Positions 1-13,400 of a stretch of DNA of 64,000 nucleotides are shown in pieces. The stretch comes from Datnioides undecimradiatus (taxonomy: Eukaryota > Chordata > Actinopteri > Lobotiformes > Datnioididae), in the NCBI GenBank assembly GCA_008933995.1, contig WARS01000013.1:798721-862720 (forward strand), written 5' to 3'. How positions within the stretch are numbered: position 1 is the stretch's first letter; every line of letters starts with the position of its first letter. The translations under genes and the position numbers were made by a program. The notes beneath the pieces are model-generated. The model worked only from the letters and a program-made list of their open reading frames with translations, was not told the origin of the DNA and searched no databases.

Positions 1-227
1 AAACACTGTGCAGTATATGAAGGCAGAAAGCAAAGTTTCACTGCACATCACTCACGCGAATCAATCGCATAGTGTAGTGGTAGTCTGCTCGGTGCATCAT
101 GGGAAGTCTCTCTGCAGACTGGGCCCATAGCAGCATAACTAAGGGCCGGCTCAGGGCTCACCAGTCAGTTTCACCTGTGTCATTAGTTGATCAGTTTCAC
201 CTGTGTCTTGTTAGCTTTCCCTCACTG

Positions 228-228
<1 letters not shown>

Positions 229-273
<45 letters not shown>
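229..273. repeat. (TG)n microsatellite
   Basis: About 22 uninterrupted TG dinucleotides. It makes the translated Cys-Val runs seen nearby, which are not protein coding. Such long TG tracts are typical of fish genomes and are likely polymorphic in length. Confidence 0.95.
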
Positions 274-274
<1 letters not shown>

Positions 275-3200
275 TATATGTAGTCCATCATTTCCTGTGT
301 TCCTTGTGAGAGTGTGGAACCTACATGTGCTACTTGTCCTTTAGTTGTTCCCGGTGTTTCTTGAGTTTCCTGCAGTTTTGTTTTTTTTCTTCTCTCTTGT
401 TATTTTCTGCATTAAAACCTTTTATCTACCTTTTCTGAGTTCTGCATCTGCATTTGGGTCCATCCCTCAGTGCTCCCCTAGCCAATATGTAGCACTTGTG
501 ACAAGAAGCCAGTTGTCTGACTGCTGAGTAATCCTGTTTGTTGTTGCTGCATGAGGGCAGTGAACAAATGATCTGGAACAAGCAGTGCATGAATGATGGT
601 GTGATTATTATTTCTGTATATACACCTTATGTTTGGTTTTACGAAACAGTTTAGTTCTAGTTAACACTACTTCACCAGACTAGAGCTAAATGCTCAATGC
701 AACTATTAAAATTGAAACCTGCAAAACACACTGTGTTATTTGGTTTTACACAAAAAAATTGCATGCAATATTACTGTAAACACTTATTTCACAATAACGG
801 CCAGACAATTTCAAGCTATATAAGTAAGCTTTATTGTTTTAAATCAAACATTTTGCCTAGTTTGTGTGAATATGTGAATATGTTCAAAGAAAGACTTGAT
901 TCTTTAATTAGCACAGTCCAAATGTTTACACGGTTCCTGCACAGGCCACCACTACAAAGGTCAAACAGAGTATAAAGCAGTTTATGAATGCACATGACCA
1001 GCGTCTCAAAGCAAAACAAAGGATTGGATGTTTCATCTCTGGCAGCATTAGTCAGTTAATGCTAAAGTCCTGGGATTACAGATGTCAGTCACAGTGATGA
1101 TGGAAAGAGTGGATGGCAATCATACATTAAATATAGTGTTTAATGAATATAGAATCAATTACATGGAGTGGAGATACAAGGCGGACGAGAGGTTTCCACA
1201 AATCTATTTTGGAAACAAGGTGGCACAGAAAAGGCAAGTAATGGATTTTAGGATTTATTAGTTTTGTACGGGTGAAATTACATAATGCACCAGTCTTTGG
1301 ATACAGTATCATAAGATAGATGCACCTTTCTGGCAGCAGTGAAGAAATACACCTGATATATTCAACCAGCTTGTAAACACTTGAAATAATGAAGTATCTA
1401 TGTGAGGGTGGAAGACAGCGCTCAAAGACAGCCAGGCAGACAGAAGCACTGCAGTGATTTTAATAGTAGAGTGATGATTGACAGGCCAGGATGGAGAGAA
1501 GGGGGAGCGGAAGATTCAGATTAAGATTGAGATTCAGGTTCAGGTTCACACACTGACACGGTAGGGTGGTTGGAGAATGGGACACAGGTGAACAGGTGGG
1601 AGTCAGGTGCCTCAGACTGGAAATGCAGGGCGCCAGGGGAAGCTGGACCGTGGCTGAAGGATGGCAGAATGTAGTAGTTCTGTAGGACAGCATGTTTTCA
1701 TTCACTACAATAGAGACCATAAAGCCTCCTTTGTTCAATACTCCTGCTCCAATCAATCCCAGCGTTACAACATATCTGTCCTCCAGATAAGTATTAGCGT
1801 GACAAGAGGATTGTGCTGCACTCATGTTATAGTGAGCATGTAATACAGCAGACTCTCTCTTATCACCCATCTTGCACTAAAATCTCCAGATATATATGTG
1901 TGTGTGTGTGTATATGTAATTCCTGGACTATTTCTGCTGTTCTTTAAGTGTCCAAGAAAATTTGATCAATTCTAAGACTCACAAATCCAAAGTGGCATCC
2001 TTTATTCTTGCAGCCATGAAAAGACTAAATGCACAGCAGCACTGTAGCATGTTACTGTTGTCATGGACAACCCCGTCAGAGCTCTTATCTGCATTCAGCA
2101 GTTTGTATTAAAATGCATCTGACCCGCAAGTAGATGTTTTCCATGTTCCTATTCAACATGAAATGAGAACATAGCAGATAAATGGGTCAGACCCATCCTA
2201 TAAATCCAAAACAGAGTCAGGAGAAGGGAGGTCTAGTTTAGATTCAGCTTCTGCCAATGTTTTTTTTTTTTTTTTTGTGCACATGTTCCAAGAAACAGCT
2301 CCAAAATCAAGAGGCGAAGGCAAATGTTTCTTGGATGTATGCATCGGGAAGTTGAAAGCAACCAGAACAATACAGTGCTCCTAGGGAGAGCTTAATTAAC
2401 TGTGGTCACACTGCAAAAAGCCATTAACATTATTGAGCCACACAAGGTTTTTGTGGCTTAGGTATTTCAGGTGTCTTTACACATTTTTATTACTCTGTTA
2501 GAGGATGTTCTCTAAAACCAGCAACCTCAAGACCCTTAACCTTCATTAATGGACTGTGTAATCCTTCCCTGTCAGTAAAAAACAACTATTTTGTTCAGAC
2601 CATGCAAAGCACTAACACACAGAAAACACACGCCGCACACACACTGACAGAGCACCCATTTTTGTGCAATGGCAGATGTGGCCATTGGCTGTGATGGTTA
2701 ATCCAGAATGCTGGGTTTGATACAAGCAGGATTTAGCCATAACCATGATACTAACATCTGTCGGGATCCCGCTTCAAGCTCCCAAACCCGGACGGAACCA
2801 AAGAGGAATATTTTTGTTTCACCGCTTTTGATTGAGAGGCGAGGGAAGCAGTTCACATTCAGAAAGTGAGGTAAGTGTAAGAGGAATTAATAGATGTTTC
2901 ATGGCCTAGAAAAGAGGTGCTTGATTCATTACAGCTTATGTAATGTGTTTTTCCACAGCGTTGATTGTAGATGCTCCGTGCATGTGACGCATCACTTTAT
3001 TTACAGCCAAAAGATCTGTCGGCATCTTCAAAAGCTGAATCAATTAGAAAACCTCAGTAATTATGTCAGCAGAATGGCTGGTTGTCATAGATGTGCCTAC
3101 CTGAGTACAACAGACAAAGAAATGTATGTATTGCAAGATACTGATAAGTGATGAGAGTTTAAATTTTATATTAATTGTACCTGTTGTGAAACTATACTGA

Positions 3201-6200
3201 TATATTAATAAGAGAATCACATTAATAATGCTACAAGCAAGACTTAATACTTCTCATTTATAATTTTGTATTTGGGCTGACAACCTAATGAGATCTTTCT
3301 CACTTTAGAAGCTTGTATCTGATCATTCGAAATATGCTTTTATTATAGTTTCGTTGCCTCTGCATCTGCTCACATGATAACACGCTGTGCTGAATATCTG
3401 CCTTTGTGATCAGCAGCACAGAGGCCAAAGAACGCATACGTCAACTCAGATTTTTAGCTGCACATATCAACCCAGAAGATGAACTTAATGCCATAAGCAC
3501 TGTGCACATTGTTTTTGTTCTTTAAAGTCTAAATACTTCGACTGAAACCTCTACTTGATGTGATTAAGGTGTCTCACCTTTAAAACTGCATAAAATGTGG
3601 GTAAGCTGTCTCATCGCATCAAACTGCCGGTTGATGAATTTGTCTTTCCTACAGTAATAGACATTTATTATGAATAATACCCTCATCGCCTGCGGCGTGC
3701 CAAAGCTGGATAGATGTTCTGTCATGTACTGTCACAATATGAAAGACGCCTTGTGAGTAACATAAATATAAGTAGAGAGAGAGAGAGAGAGCTGGTGGAG
3801 ATTATGATTTTAGACTGATTGATGAAATGAAATCTGAATGATCTGTGGCAGGATTTGGGTCAGTGCAGCAGACAGCACAGGAGGCAGATGAAGAATGGGA
3901 GGTAATATAAAACAATTAACCACTTCCATAAATACAGCATTAAACAAACAATTGCTACTCAAAAAGCAAAATGTATTACACTAATCAATATAGTTTCACT
4001 GGTAATAATCTTAATGGGGGCGTCTAAAAGGTTAGTGACTAATTAGCTTAAAAAACGATAATTCAAACTCTGTATCTTAGAGAATTAACCTGCTCAGATA
4101 AACCATAAATTCATTCAGCCTCACAGTCTCGCACACATTATGTGTAGAGGCAGTTTTAAATTTATAGTACAATAACAAAAAGTAGACTGTATCTCTTTTA
4201 TTAGCATGACCTTAGCTGTCAGCCATCAGCTAACTTGCTAACTTTTTGCCGCATTAGCGACATTGAGCTACCATCTTGAGCTACACTGAACTATCTCCAA
4301 AGCGCAGATGGATATTGATGAAATTGTTCACATATGACTAAATATGGCTAAATATGGCTAAATACATGTAAAACCAAAGACATTCCCATTAGCCTCACCT
4401 GTACTCACTGTATAGTAAGCAATAGAGGTTGGACACTGAACCTTATTCATCACCTTATTAGCTTCTTACTACTCCACGAGGCAGTGGAAACAAACCATTG
4501 TACAACTTATAATGTGCTGATTTTCTGCTTCACATTAAATTGTTTCGACAATGCAGCTCCTCTTTATGTATGACAGACTTCCATATATCATGAAAACGTG
4601 TATCTATAAATAGCACAATACGGGATCACTTCCAACATCGATCCAATGACACAGCTGAAATGATGCAGCCTGGTCAGCACTTCAGAAGCTGCTCTGTAAG
4701 CAGCTGATCATTTTGGCTCATTAGCCCCTCCACACTGAATAAGCGCAGAGATGCTGGGGCAGGTTTTAGCTTGTTGCTGAATATTTGATAGAATTTTAAC
4801 TGGTTTGGAGGAGATAAGGCTACACGCAGCCTTCATTTATTTATCTATTCAGGCTTTGTAAGTAGGAATAAAGGCAAACATGCATAATCCACCGTGTTTC
4901 TGGTAGTTTGACTAACTGGCCTTAGAGTCATACTGAAAACCAATAATAGTATGAAAAATATAAACTTGTCAATTTTCATTTCAGCAAAAATAAAAACATC
5001 CTTCATCACAGCACGAGAGGACTGAAAGGCTGCTGTCTTTTCACAGTGATTCATTCATCAGCGAATGCAGGAATCTCAGCATAGAAGTCGTGTTGTCATC
5101 TTTGTGCTGCTGTTCAGCTGTTTTGTGCTTTTTAACAAAGGCAGAAACTCCTTGAGTGGCAGAGCTCGCCTGAAGAAATCAAATGTCCCTCAAGCTAATT
5201 TGCATATTGATTTCAAGTTAAATCAAGGTTAAATATCAAATTGTCATCGTCTAACTCGCTTAGTTACTCCAACTTTAAGTACTTAAAGATAGTTAATGAA
5301 ACAACACTTTATATATCTTAGTTTACCTTTTATAAATCCACTGGGTATTTTAAATTGCATTGAAACCACTGATTGATTAGCAGTGTTAAAAGTAATAGTC
5401 AGAATGTGCTTAAATATATTGGAATTGTGTGCTCTTGGATGCTTTTGCCTATCAAAGGAGTACACTTCAAACAAGTTTCCAAAACACCTTAACATATCAG
5501 TGGCCACCGCAGAACACAGTATATTGTAATAATGTAGTGAAACACCAAGGATACATCGCAGATATACACATATGGAGAAATATGGCGTAAACACAAGCAA
5601 ACAATAGACTTTCAGTATAGACAGATATGCTTTGAATTGAGTGTGTGCATGCACTAATGTTCTTCTAGGGTAATTTCCTCATTTTATATATTTTGATATT
5701 TGGTAAAGCAGAGGCTTCCAAGTTGGAGGTAATTTAATTTTTCAAAATTAAAGTATATCATTCTTTGCCAAATATGTTAAATGTATCATACTCTGCATTT
5801 TTATGGTCAAAATCAGGTCTGTCATTTCATAAATGGTAACAATTTATACCAGAGTCCATTTCCAAAGCTTGAATGAATCAAATTCAGACACGTTTCAACA
5901 GATCACGTCACCAAAGTCGATGCAGTCATTTCGCATGCTTACATTGCTGTTGCCCTTTGTTGAGAGGCTCTTCAGTTGGTCCTTTCAAGATGAGGCCTTG
6001 GCTGAATGCAGGCAGAGAGAGAAAGAGGCTGAACTTAAGCATCTTGATGCCGAAGACTGCATCAGTATTGTCATCAAGTCCTGCAGTACCAACACTTTAC
6101 CCTGCTTTCACATAAACATATGTTATATGTTATGTTACATAAACAGGCAGTTTTGCTCCCAGGCTCCTTTATGTGTTTGAGCTCCTACCTACCTCATGCA

Positions 6201-7328
6201 GTGATGTGCTGAATCTCAAAGACGGCGTCACAATTATGTCATCATAGTCAACAGCCTGCAATTTACAGTGTAATTTTGTTGTAAGTGTCACCCACCAATA
6301 GAATAATTACTGGTATAGTAATTCACTGGCAGACCCAATGGATGGAAACACGACTATGAAAAAGGATAGGAAAAGCATTTTGGAGATATTAACCAGGCGC
6401 GTGTTGGGCACAACTGTGTAATGAAAGAGGGAGAAGGGCCCCTCATAACGTTACAACCTACATATCTGAGTGTGCCTTGTTTTTCCCGTTTGTGCAATGC
6501 ATCATGTCCCGCCCCTCTCTGTGACAGCAGGCTTTTCACCCTGGGTTTGGCTGTGGCCATTGTACAGCAAGAAACACTTAAAAAAGCTCAGACAACACTT
6601 ACCACTGGCCGGCTCATTTCAAGCACCTTAAGTCAAGGTGTGAAGCGTGAAGCTGTGCCCCATCTGGTTATTCCCACCAACCACCAAGCTCACCACAAAG
6701 TGTCTCACATGTTCTGAGGTGGTGGAGCAGAGCAGAAGTGTCCAAGGTGAAGCTAAATTTGCTTCATTTCCAGGGATCCTTCACTTTCTTTTGGTTCCAG
6801 CTAGCAGCAGCTGATCAGGTCTTCTTACTGTAAAACATGTAGCCGTTGTCAGTGTCCTTCATCCATCTCCCCACATCTTCCAGCATCCTAGTATCGGCTG
6901 TCAGTCGCTTAGCTAAAGATGGCAGCACGGGGTTGCTGCTCTGCTCCTGCTGCAGTTGATGGTTGTCAAATAGTGGTCAGCCCTGTTGACACTATGGATC
7001 TAATCATTAGTATATGTCAAAGATAAACCACTGTGCTAAATGGAGTGATTGCACATTCTTAATCTAATATTTATATTCCTTGTAGGAACAATCCTTCCTC
7101 TGGTTGGGACTCCATTACTGTTTAATTAAAGAGCATTTGTTGGTATTGATGATCCGTCCAAGCTGCACAACTTCAACATCTGCGGACGTTCTGTACAGGC
7201 AGCTTGGTCACAGGCTGCAGTAACATCTATGATCTATGATTTTAAACGCATCTCACTGCAACCAAGCAAAACCAAGACACTGTCTGTGCAGGAGCTCTAA
7301 CTGCTTGTTTTTGTTTTTCATGTAACAG
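274..7328. other. Gene-free stretch upstream of the beta-lactamase-like gene
   Basis: I recognise no coding exon here. It holds minor simple repeats: a T run at about 2260-2275, a GA run at about 3775-3791, a short TG run near 1897-1910, and a degenerate six-base repeat (GATTCA/GGTTCA-like) near 1513-1546. The acceptor at 7328 implies at least one 5' noncoding exon of the downstream gene somewhere upstream, but I could not place it. Confidence 0.5.
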
Positions 7329-7404
7329 CTGGTGCAGTGAAACCATGGGCAAGGCGGGGAGCAAAGTCCTCAGAGAGGCCTCAGTGGACGGGGTTCAAGC
7401 GCAG
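7329..7404 (+). CDS. lactbl1: Proposed first coding exon of lactbl1 (with 16 bp of 5' UTR)
   Basis: A T-rich tract ending in AACAG gives a strong acceptor at 7328. The ATG at 7345 lies in ACCATGG, a good Kozak context. Twenty codons follow to a GTAAAA donor at 7405, in phase 0, which joins the membrane exon at 9707 without breaking frame. The assignment rests on splice logic, not on recognised homology. Confidence 0.55.
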
Positions 7405-10400
7405 GTAAAAACCAGCCTCCACATACATATATAAGCTGCGCAAACTCATGTCGGCACACGCACAAGCACGTGCAGGAAGTGAAAAAACCAAGCACACAAG
7501 AAACATGCACCACGCTGAAAACTAACTTGCTGTGATAGATAGCGCCCTGGTGGCAATAGTGATATTCATGTCTGTCTGTGTGTCCTGATTCCGGCTAAAC
7601 GAGCCAGCTGTTGTGCTCTCCAGCTCTCGCAGGTTACGCAACCAGGATCAGCCGCAGCTTGCTTTCACACTTCATTTTCCCATCGCATCATCATACCTAT
7701 AATCATCAAAATACATTACTGAGCTTCGCACAAACCATTAATATCTTGTGATTAGTGAGTGAAGGAAGCCACTGGATGTTCCCAGTGATGGACAGAAATC
7801 CTATTAACTACAAGATCTTCACTGCATGTTTACTTATATAAGCTACCTACACGTCAGATCTTCTACATGTATCAGGTGAAATGTAAATGCTGTACGCGAG
7901 CAACTCCCTTAACTTTTAAAATACAGTTTTCCAATTTTAAGATCTTTAGGTCATTTTCGGTTCTTAACTGAATAATCTAACTATTTTGACTGTATTATTA
8001 TGTCTGATTTATATTCACCAACTAAAAATCAATAAAAACATTGATATCACATACAACTGAACCCATAGATAACGAAGCTGAACATTGTGCAACAAACACA
8101 ACAGTTTACTAAAAATGTGCTTGCAGGTAACTGAAAAAGGCAGATTGCATGAATATAAAAGGCAACAACTGACAACGACAGTGAGCTGTATACATTAAAA
8201 TAGTTCGAAGTGTAAATGGTATTTGAATAAAACCTGGATAGACACAGTATAATAGCATTCTCTGTTAATTGTATTTAACAAGGCAGATGATGATGACATT
8301 CACATAGTAGAAACAGTGTATTTCAGTTATAAAACATATTCGTACGTACAGGTCATGTTTTAGTGATGCAGGCTCGTTGCTACTACATGAGGTTTTTTGG
8401 CGTACAGTGCTCTGCCGCACCTACCGGAGGAGGGAAAGTGAAACTCATGCACAAATTATAATTTCTGACTGGTCTATTTTAAAACATGTTTCATTGGTAT
8501 ATTACTTGGTATAGCTAACCAGAGATACATGAAAGGATAAATACTTTGATATCAACAGTAAAAGCAAATCTCACTCATTCCATATCACCCAAACCTACCG
8601 CTCACAGTCACATACAGATAAGAGGAGCAGGATAAGCAGCTATGTCACGTCATGACTGTAATGATGATTTTAAGACTGCAAATTGCACAGTTGTGTGTAA
8701 TTGTGTGTAAATTGTATGAGTTTATAGATTTAATGGTTATCCAGCAGACAGGAGCTCCGAAGACCATAAACACATTTTCCATATTTAGTGTTTCATCAGT
8801 GCTTTGAGCATTTGTACAGGCTCATGTCCAAGACCAAAGCCTGCCCTGAACAAGCCAATTCTGTGTATTGTTTACCAGGGAGCCCAATGACTGTTACTGC
8901 GCCGACTGTGTTCCTAAATTTGAAACTAAACAAAGCTTTCAGTGTTTACAGTGGGACAATCGACAGCAGTGCATGTTATCCCAGGTCATTATCACAATTC
9001 CCTTCAGCATCCCAAATCATCTGTCATTCCTTCGCCCAGTTGATCCAAATTCGCTTCACCCAAATGACTGCACTTTTCAGCTCATGCTCCAGCTAAAAGG
9101 CGCACCCTATCACCCCATCTCATCTTGTGTTGGCTGAGTGGGTGCCATCTTTGTCAGCTTGCACAGCTCGGTGCCGCGCTGTACAAGGCGAAGCTGGACT
9201 GAAGTGAATTGATTCTCGGGGATTAGGGATTAAGACTTCCCCGGCCGCTTTGGTGGAGTAAATCCTGGGATTATGATGTGAACAGCCTGTGGCTGCAGGA
9301 GAGGAAATTGAATTGTGAGGGACAGGAGCGCCGATGGGCCAGGATTACAGCACAGTCAGTGAGAAATCAGAGATGGGAGTCCATGTCTGTGCCTTTCTCC
9401 TGCTCAGGAAAACCCCCATGGGACACCATTTACTGCCTTTGGGGTGTAGGAATCACTTACGTAGTAGAAGTAACTGAGTAAATGTTCAGGATGTTGATTG
9501 AGTGGTAAGAAGATTTCTGTGTCATCCAGTCCGTCCTGCTCTGGCCTGTGGAGTATCAGGTGGTGAGTAGCGTTAAGTGAGACAGTGATCACTTGTAGAG
9601 CGCACGAGCTGACAGGAATTTCTGCTTTCTCTTTCCTCAACAGATCAGGTAGATTGTACACACTCATTGCTAATCTGCTGCATGTTGTTGTGTGTTTGTA
9701 TTAAAGCCAACTCCTGCTGTGGCTGCTCCTGCCGCTACTGTTAAGTTCAAAGGACTCACTAAAGCCGGCAGGATGAAGGTGAAATGGACCCAGCTGGGTC
9801 TGGTGTTCTTCCTGGTTTTGTCACTGGTGATGACGGGATGCTTCTTCTGGCAGTATCAGCTGCCAAAACTTCTGCCAGGTAAGACCAAACACCGTTGATA
9901 TCAGGTGACGGATCACATGACACGTGAGGGGTTCTTCTAATCTTCATCAGTGTTTGAGCGTTTCCTGCAGACTTTTGTGGTGCAGTTTTAGACTTTTACA
10001 ACCCACATGTTTAGGACACGGGCTGTTAATTATTATTTTGTTGAAAAATCAAATCTTGGTGCCTGTGAACCTGTGACGTCCAGTCACTGCAGGCTGAACA
10101 CTGAGCCCCAGCTGTTACCTTGCAGCTATGCTCCTTTTTATCTGATGTGACTACTGCTGTGACCCACAATGTCAGTTCCTACTGCAACTTTGATAATCAA
10201 CACATTAGATTTCTCATAATTAAGAGATACAGATCACATAATTAAGAGATACTATGATCTCTTAATTGTATGATCTTGTAATTATGGGATAAAGCCCGCA
10301 GTTGAGTTGGAGTGTGTGTAGCAGGCAGCATTGTAACAGAAGGCAGAGCCTCAGAAGGCTGTGTCGGTCAAAACCACGTAAACAACAGGATCTTGACAGC

Positions 10401-13400
10401 ATTGATCATCTGTAAGTCCTCTGACAGTTTAAGCTGTATTTCCAAATGAAACAATAAAGACAACATTCAAGATTGACATGAGAAGAACGTTAAAAAAAGG
10501 TTTTAACTGTCGTCCCTTTATTCCGGGAAAATCGGTGTAAAACATCAAACACAGCGCCAGAACATGTCATCCTCCCAACTGCACAACTGCTGCTTTAGAT
10601 CATTAAGTTTGGTTTAAATGTGTTGACACTTAATTATAGCACCTCATCAGGCTCCTTAGCGTGGAACAGAGCATGCAGCCAAGATGCTTTATGCTCCAAA
10701 ACACAGTGCAGCCTTGTAATCCTGACATGATTCTATATGAGTGAAGCAACATCAGGTTATTAATGGAAAACAGCCAGCTCCACAGGCTCTGTTTCATATT
10801 TTCTGATGTGTGCCGCGACGCCTCTTTATACCCCCGAAACCTAATTTTTCATGTATAGCAGCCATTTAGAATTAAAGGCAAATGGTGTCCTGAAGCTACA
10901 ATGAAACCCACTGAAATACCCTTGTACATCCTGAGTTCACAGTTAGACCAGGCTGAATCTCTTTTGATCAGGGACTTGTATATCATACATCCTGTTAAAA
11001 TGTATTCCATAAGATCAACGGGGTTCATCAGGAGGCAGAGGGAATTAATGAATCCCTAAGCCAGCCAATTATATCACATTATGAGGGCTTTTGTGCTGCC
11101 AATGCATTACTCTATCAAATACAGAATGGGAACCACAATAGCCTGTCCCCCCCGTGCTTCTTGGCTCTTTCTTTCTCTTTTTCTCTTTTCTCATATTCCA
11201 TCCGCCGCCCAGATGAAGGGACAGGTCGCAATGCCAAATCAGAGATGATGTGTCCCCGTTTCCCTGAGCCTCTCCCTCTGGAGCATCCTATCCCCAGCCT
11301 GAAAGAGGCCTTGGAAAAGGTGAGCGGAGTCGTCCATCCTGCTCAGATTTGAATCGGAGGCCGTATTTCTATCATGCCCGCTCAAGTCCGAGGAAATTTA
11401 CAAGCCGACCGTGGTAATCCTTCACGCCAAATGCCGTTGCGGTCGACAGAAGGAGATTAAAGACAGTAGATGAAAAACGGAGTGTCTGTCCGTGCAAAAG
11501 GTTGTGTTTCTGTAAGCAGGGAGCAGGCAAACAGCATTGATTTCTCCTAATGCAATGTAATTTATAGACTGCACTCATTAAATTAATATCTTTGCCAATG
11601 TGGGACATCAAAGAAATAGCTCTGGGGTTCCATATTGCAGTTAATAAGGGACCTTTGCCAAAGTAAAAGCGCGCAGAAGCAAAAATAAAACTGTTGTGAG
11701 AAAGTACGCTTGGGCCGTCAGAACAAACAGCATCAGCGTTAATCTTGTGCAGCTTCGTACATGTCGTACAGTTGTGGTGAACGTGTCTGGGTGCCGAGCC
11801 ACCAACACATAGTTTTATGTCTGTCCTACCTAAAGGAATTCACACTGTGTCCTGCAGCAGTGAAAGTATTCAAAGCCTCAGCTTAAGTGAAAGTACCAAC
11901 ACCACAATGTAAATATACAGTTCTGCATTTACAGTCCTACATAGGTAACCACAGGTTTATTATCGGCATGCAACTAAAGAATCAAATTGTGAATGAGTAG
12001 CATTTTACTGCGTAGGTGAAGCTAGTTTTAGCTAATGGCTCAGGCACACCCAAAGGGTCACAAGGTCAATCCTGAGATGCTTGAGATAGGATAGAAGAAA
12101 GGACCAGTTTTTGCTTGTTCTATTTAAAATGGATTCAGAATCATTAGTTTCTTCATCTCAGAGAAATATTTGACAGTTAAATGGAATCATCTGAGAACAG
12201 GAGCTGCTCACCTGAAACGTGACCACTCCGCTTCAAGCAACAAGATTTCAGAGCTGCTGGTTTCATCTTTGCCATTGCAGTGCGTGTATGCTTATTACAT
12301 AGTTGCTTGTTTGTTGTTTAGCTCAGATAAATGCAGTGGAGTGCAATATTTCCCAAATTGTCCCAAAAATGAAAATGATCAAGTAAATTACCTAAAAACT
12401 TAAAAAGCCTTGTCACTTCCAATCACTGCATCTCTGCAACAGTAACATAAAACAACATGACGTGCAGGCACAACCAGGGGTACAACTTTTACAACCTCAA
12501 GGAACAGAATGGAGAAACGCTCATTTCAAACATTCATAATCAAGCAGATACAATAACTGTGACTTCATGACCCACCGTGTGTCACAGCAGCATGTCTGAA
12601 AAAGCACAAATTGTGTGTTTAGCATGTCACGAACGGCTGCGATTTGCAGACAAAACTGCTTTTCTTTGGAGGGAACAAAAGCGAGTGATCTCAGTGAATA
12701 TAATTACAGAGCTGTTGATAGGCGAGTGGCATATTCACGTTATTGTTATATCAAGAAGAGGGAAAAATGTTCTGTGTGGCACTGAAGTTCAATATGTACA
12801 TCTGTGATAAATGCAACCCTGGAAAATTGCATGAAAAAGCCTCCAATTCACCCGCTCCTCTTTATAGAGTCTATAAGTGTTCGCACTTCTACTCTGGAAA
12901 TGTCATTTTAACTTTGTAGGTTATTCATTTGACTTGCGTCTTTCATCTAAAGACCACCATAAACTCATCACCTGCTGCTGTGTCTCTCGCAGGTGGACGC
13001 TTTGCTCCGGCAGAACATCAACCCCGTCAGCCTTCCCTCTCTGTCGGCCATTGTGATCTTAAATGACACTGTTTTGTGGACTGGCAACTTTGGAAAGAGG
13101 AACGGCACTGACCCTCTCTCAGGACCCCCCAACGAGTACACAATCTACAGGTTCGCGCTGCACTGAAACCTATGCACAAGTGATCACCAGGGCGCCATCG
13201 TGATGTTTACGTACTCCACACTGAGGTCAAAAGTGTTGAATGTATATCAAGTTTAAACTTTTGTTGAAATTAAGCATGTCTAACTAGGGATAGAAACTCT
13301 CCACATTACGTAGTTCTCACCACTTAACCAAAGAGATAATAAAAGCCAAAGCTTTACTTTACTGGAAAATCATTGAGGTTTTCCATGTGATGATGTCAAG

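Noticed and set aside
66-110. Box-A-like TAGTGTAGTGG suggesting a tRNA gene or tRNA-derived SINE
   Set aside because: No box B at a proper distance and no cloverleaf pairing.
1460-1870. 136-aa ORF on the - strand with Asn-Leu repeats
   Set aside because: Made by a degenerate six-base simple repeat; no family similarity or splice support.
5833-6180. ORF with a charged EALAECRQREKEAELKHL segment
   Set aside because: No recognised family and no convincing start or splice frame; the composition alone can arise by chance.
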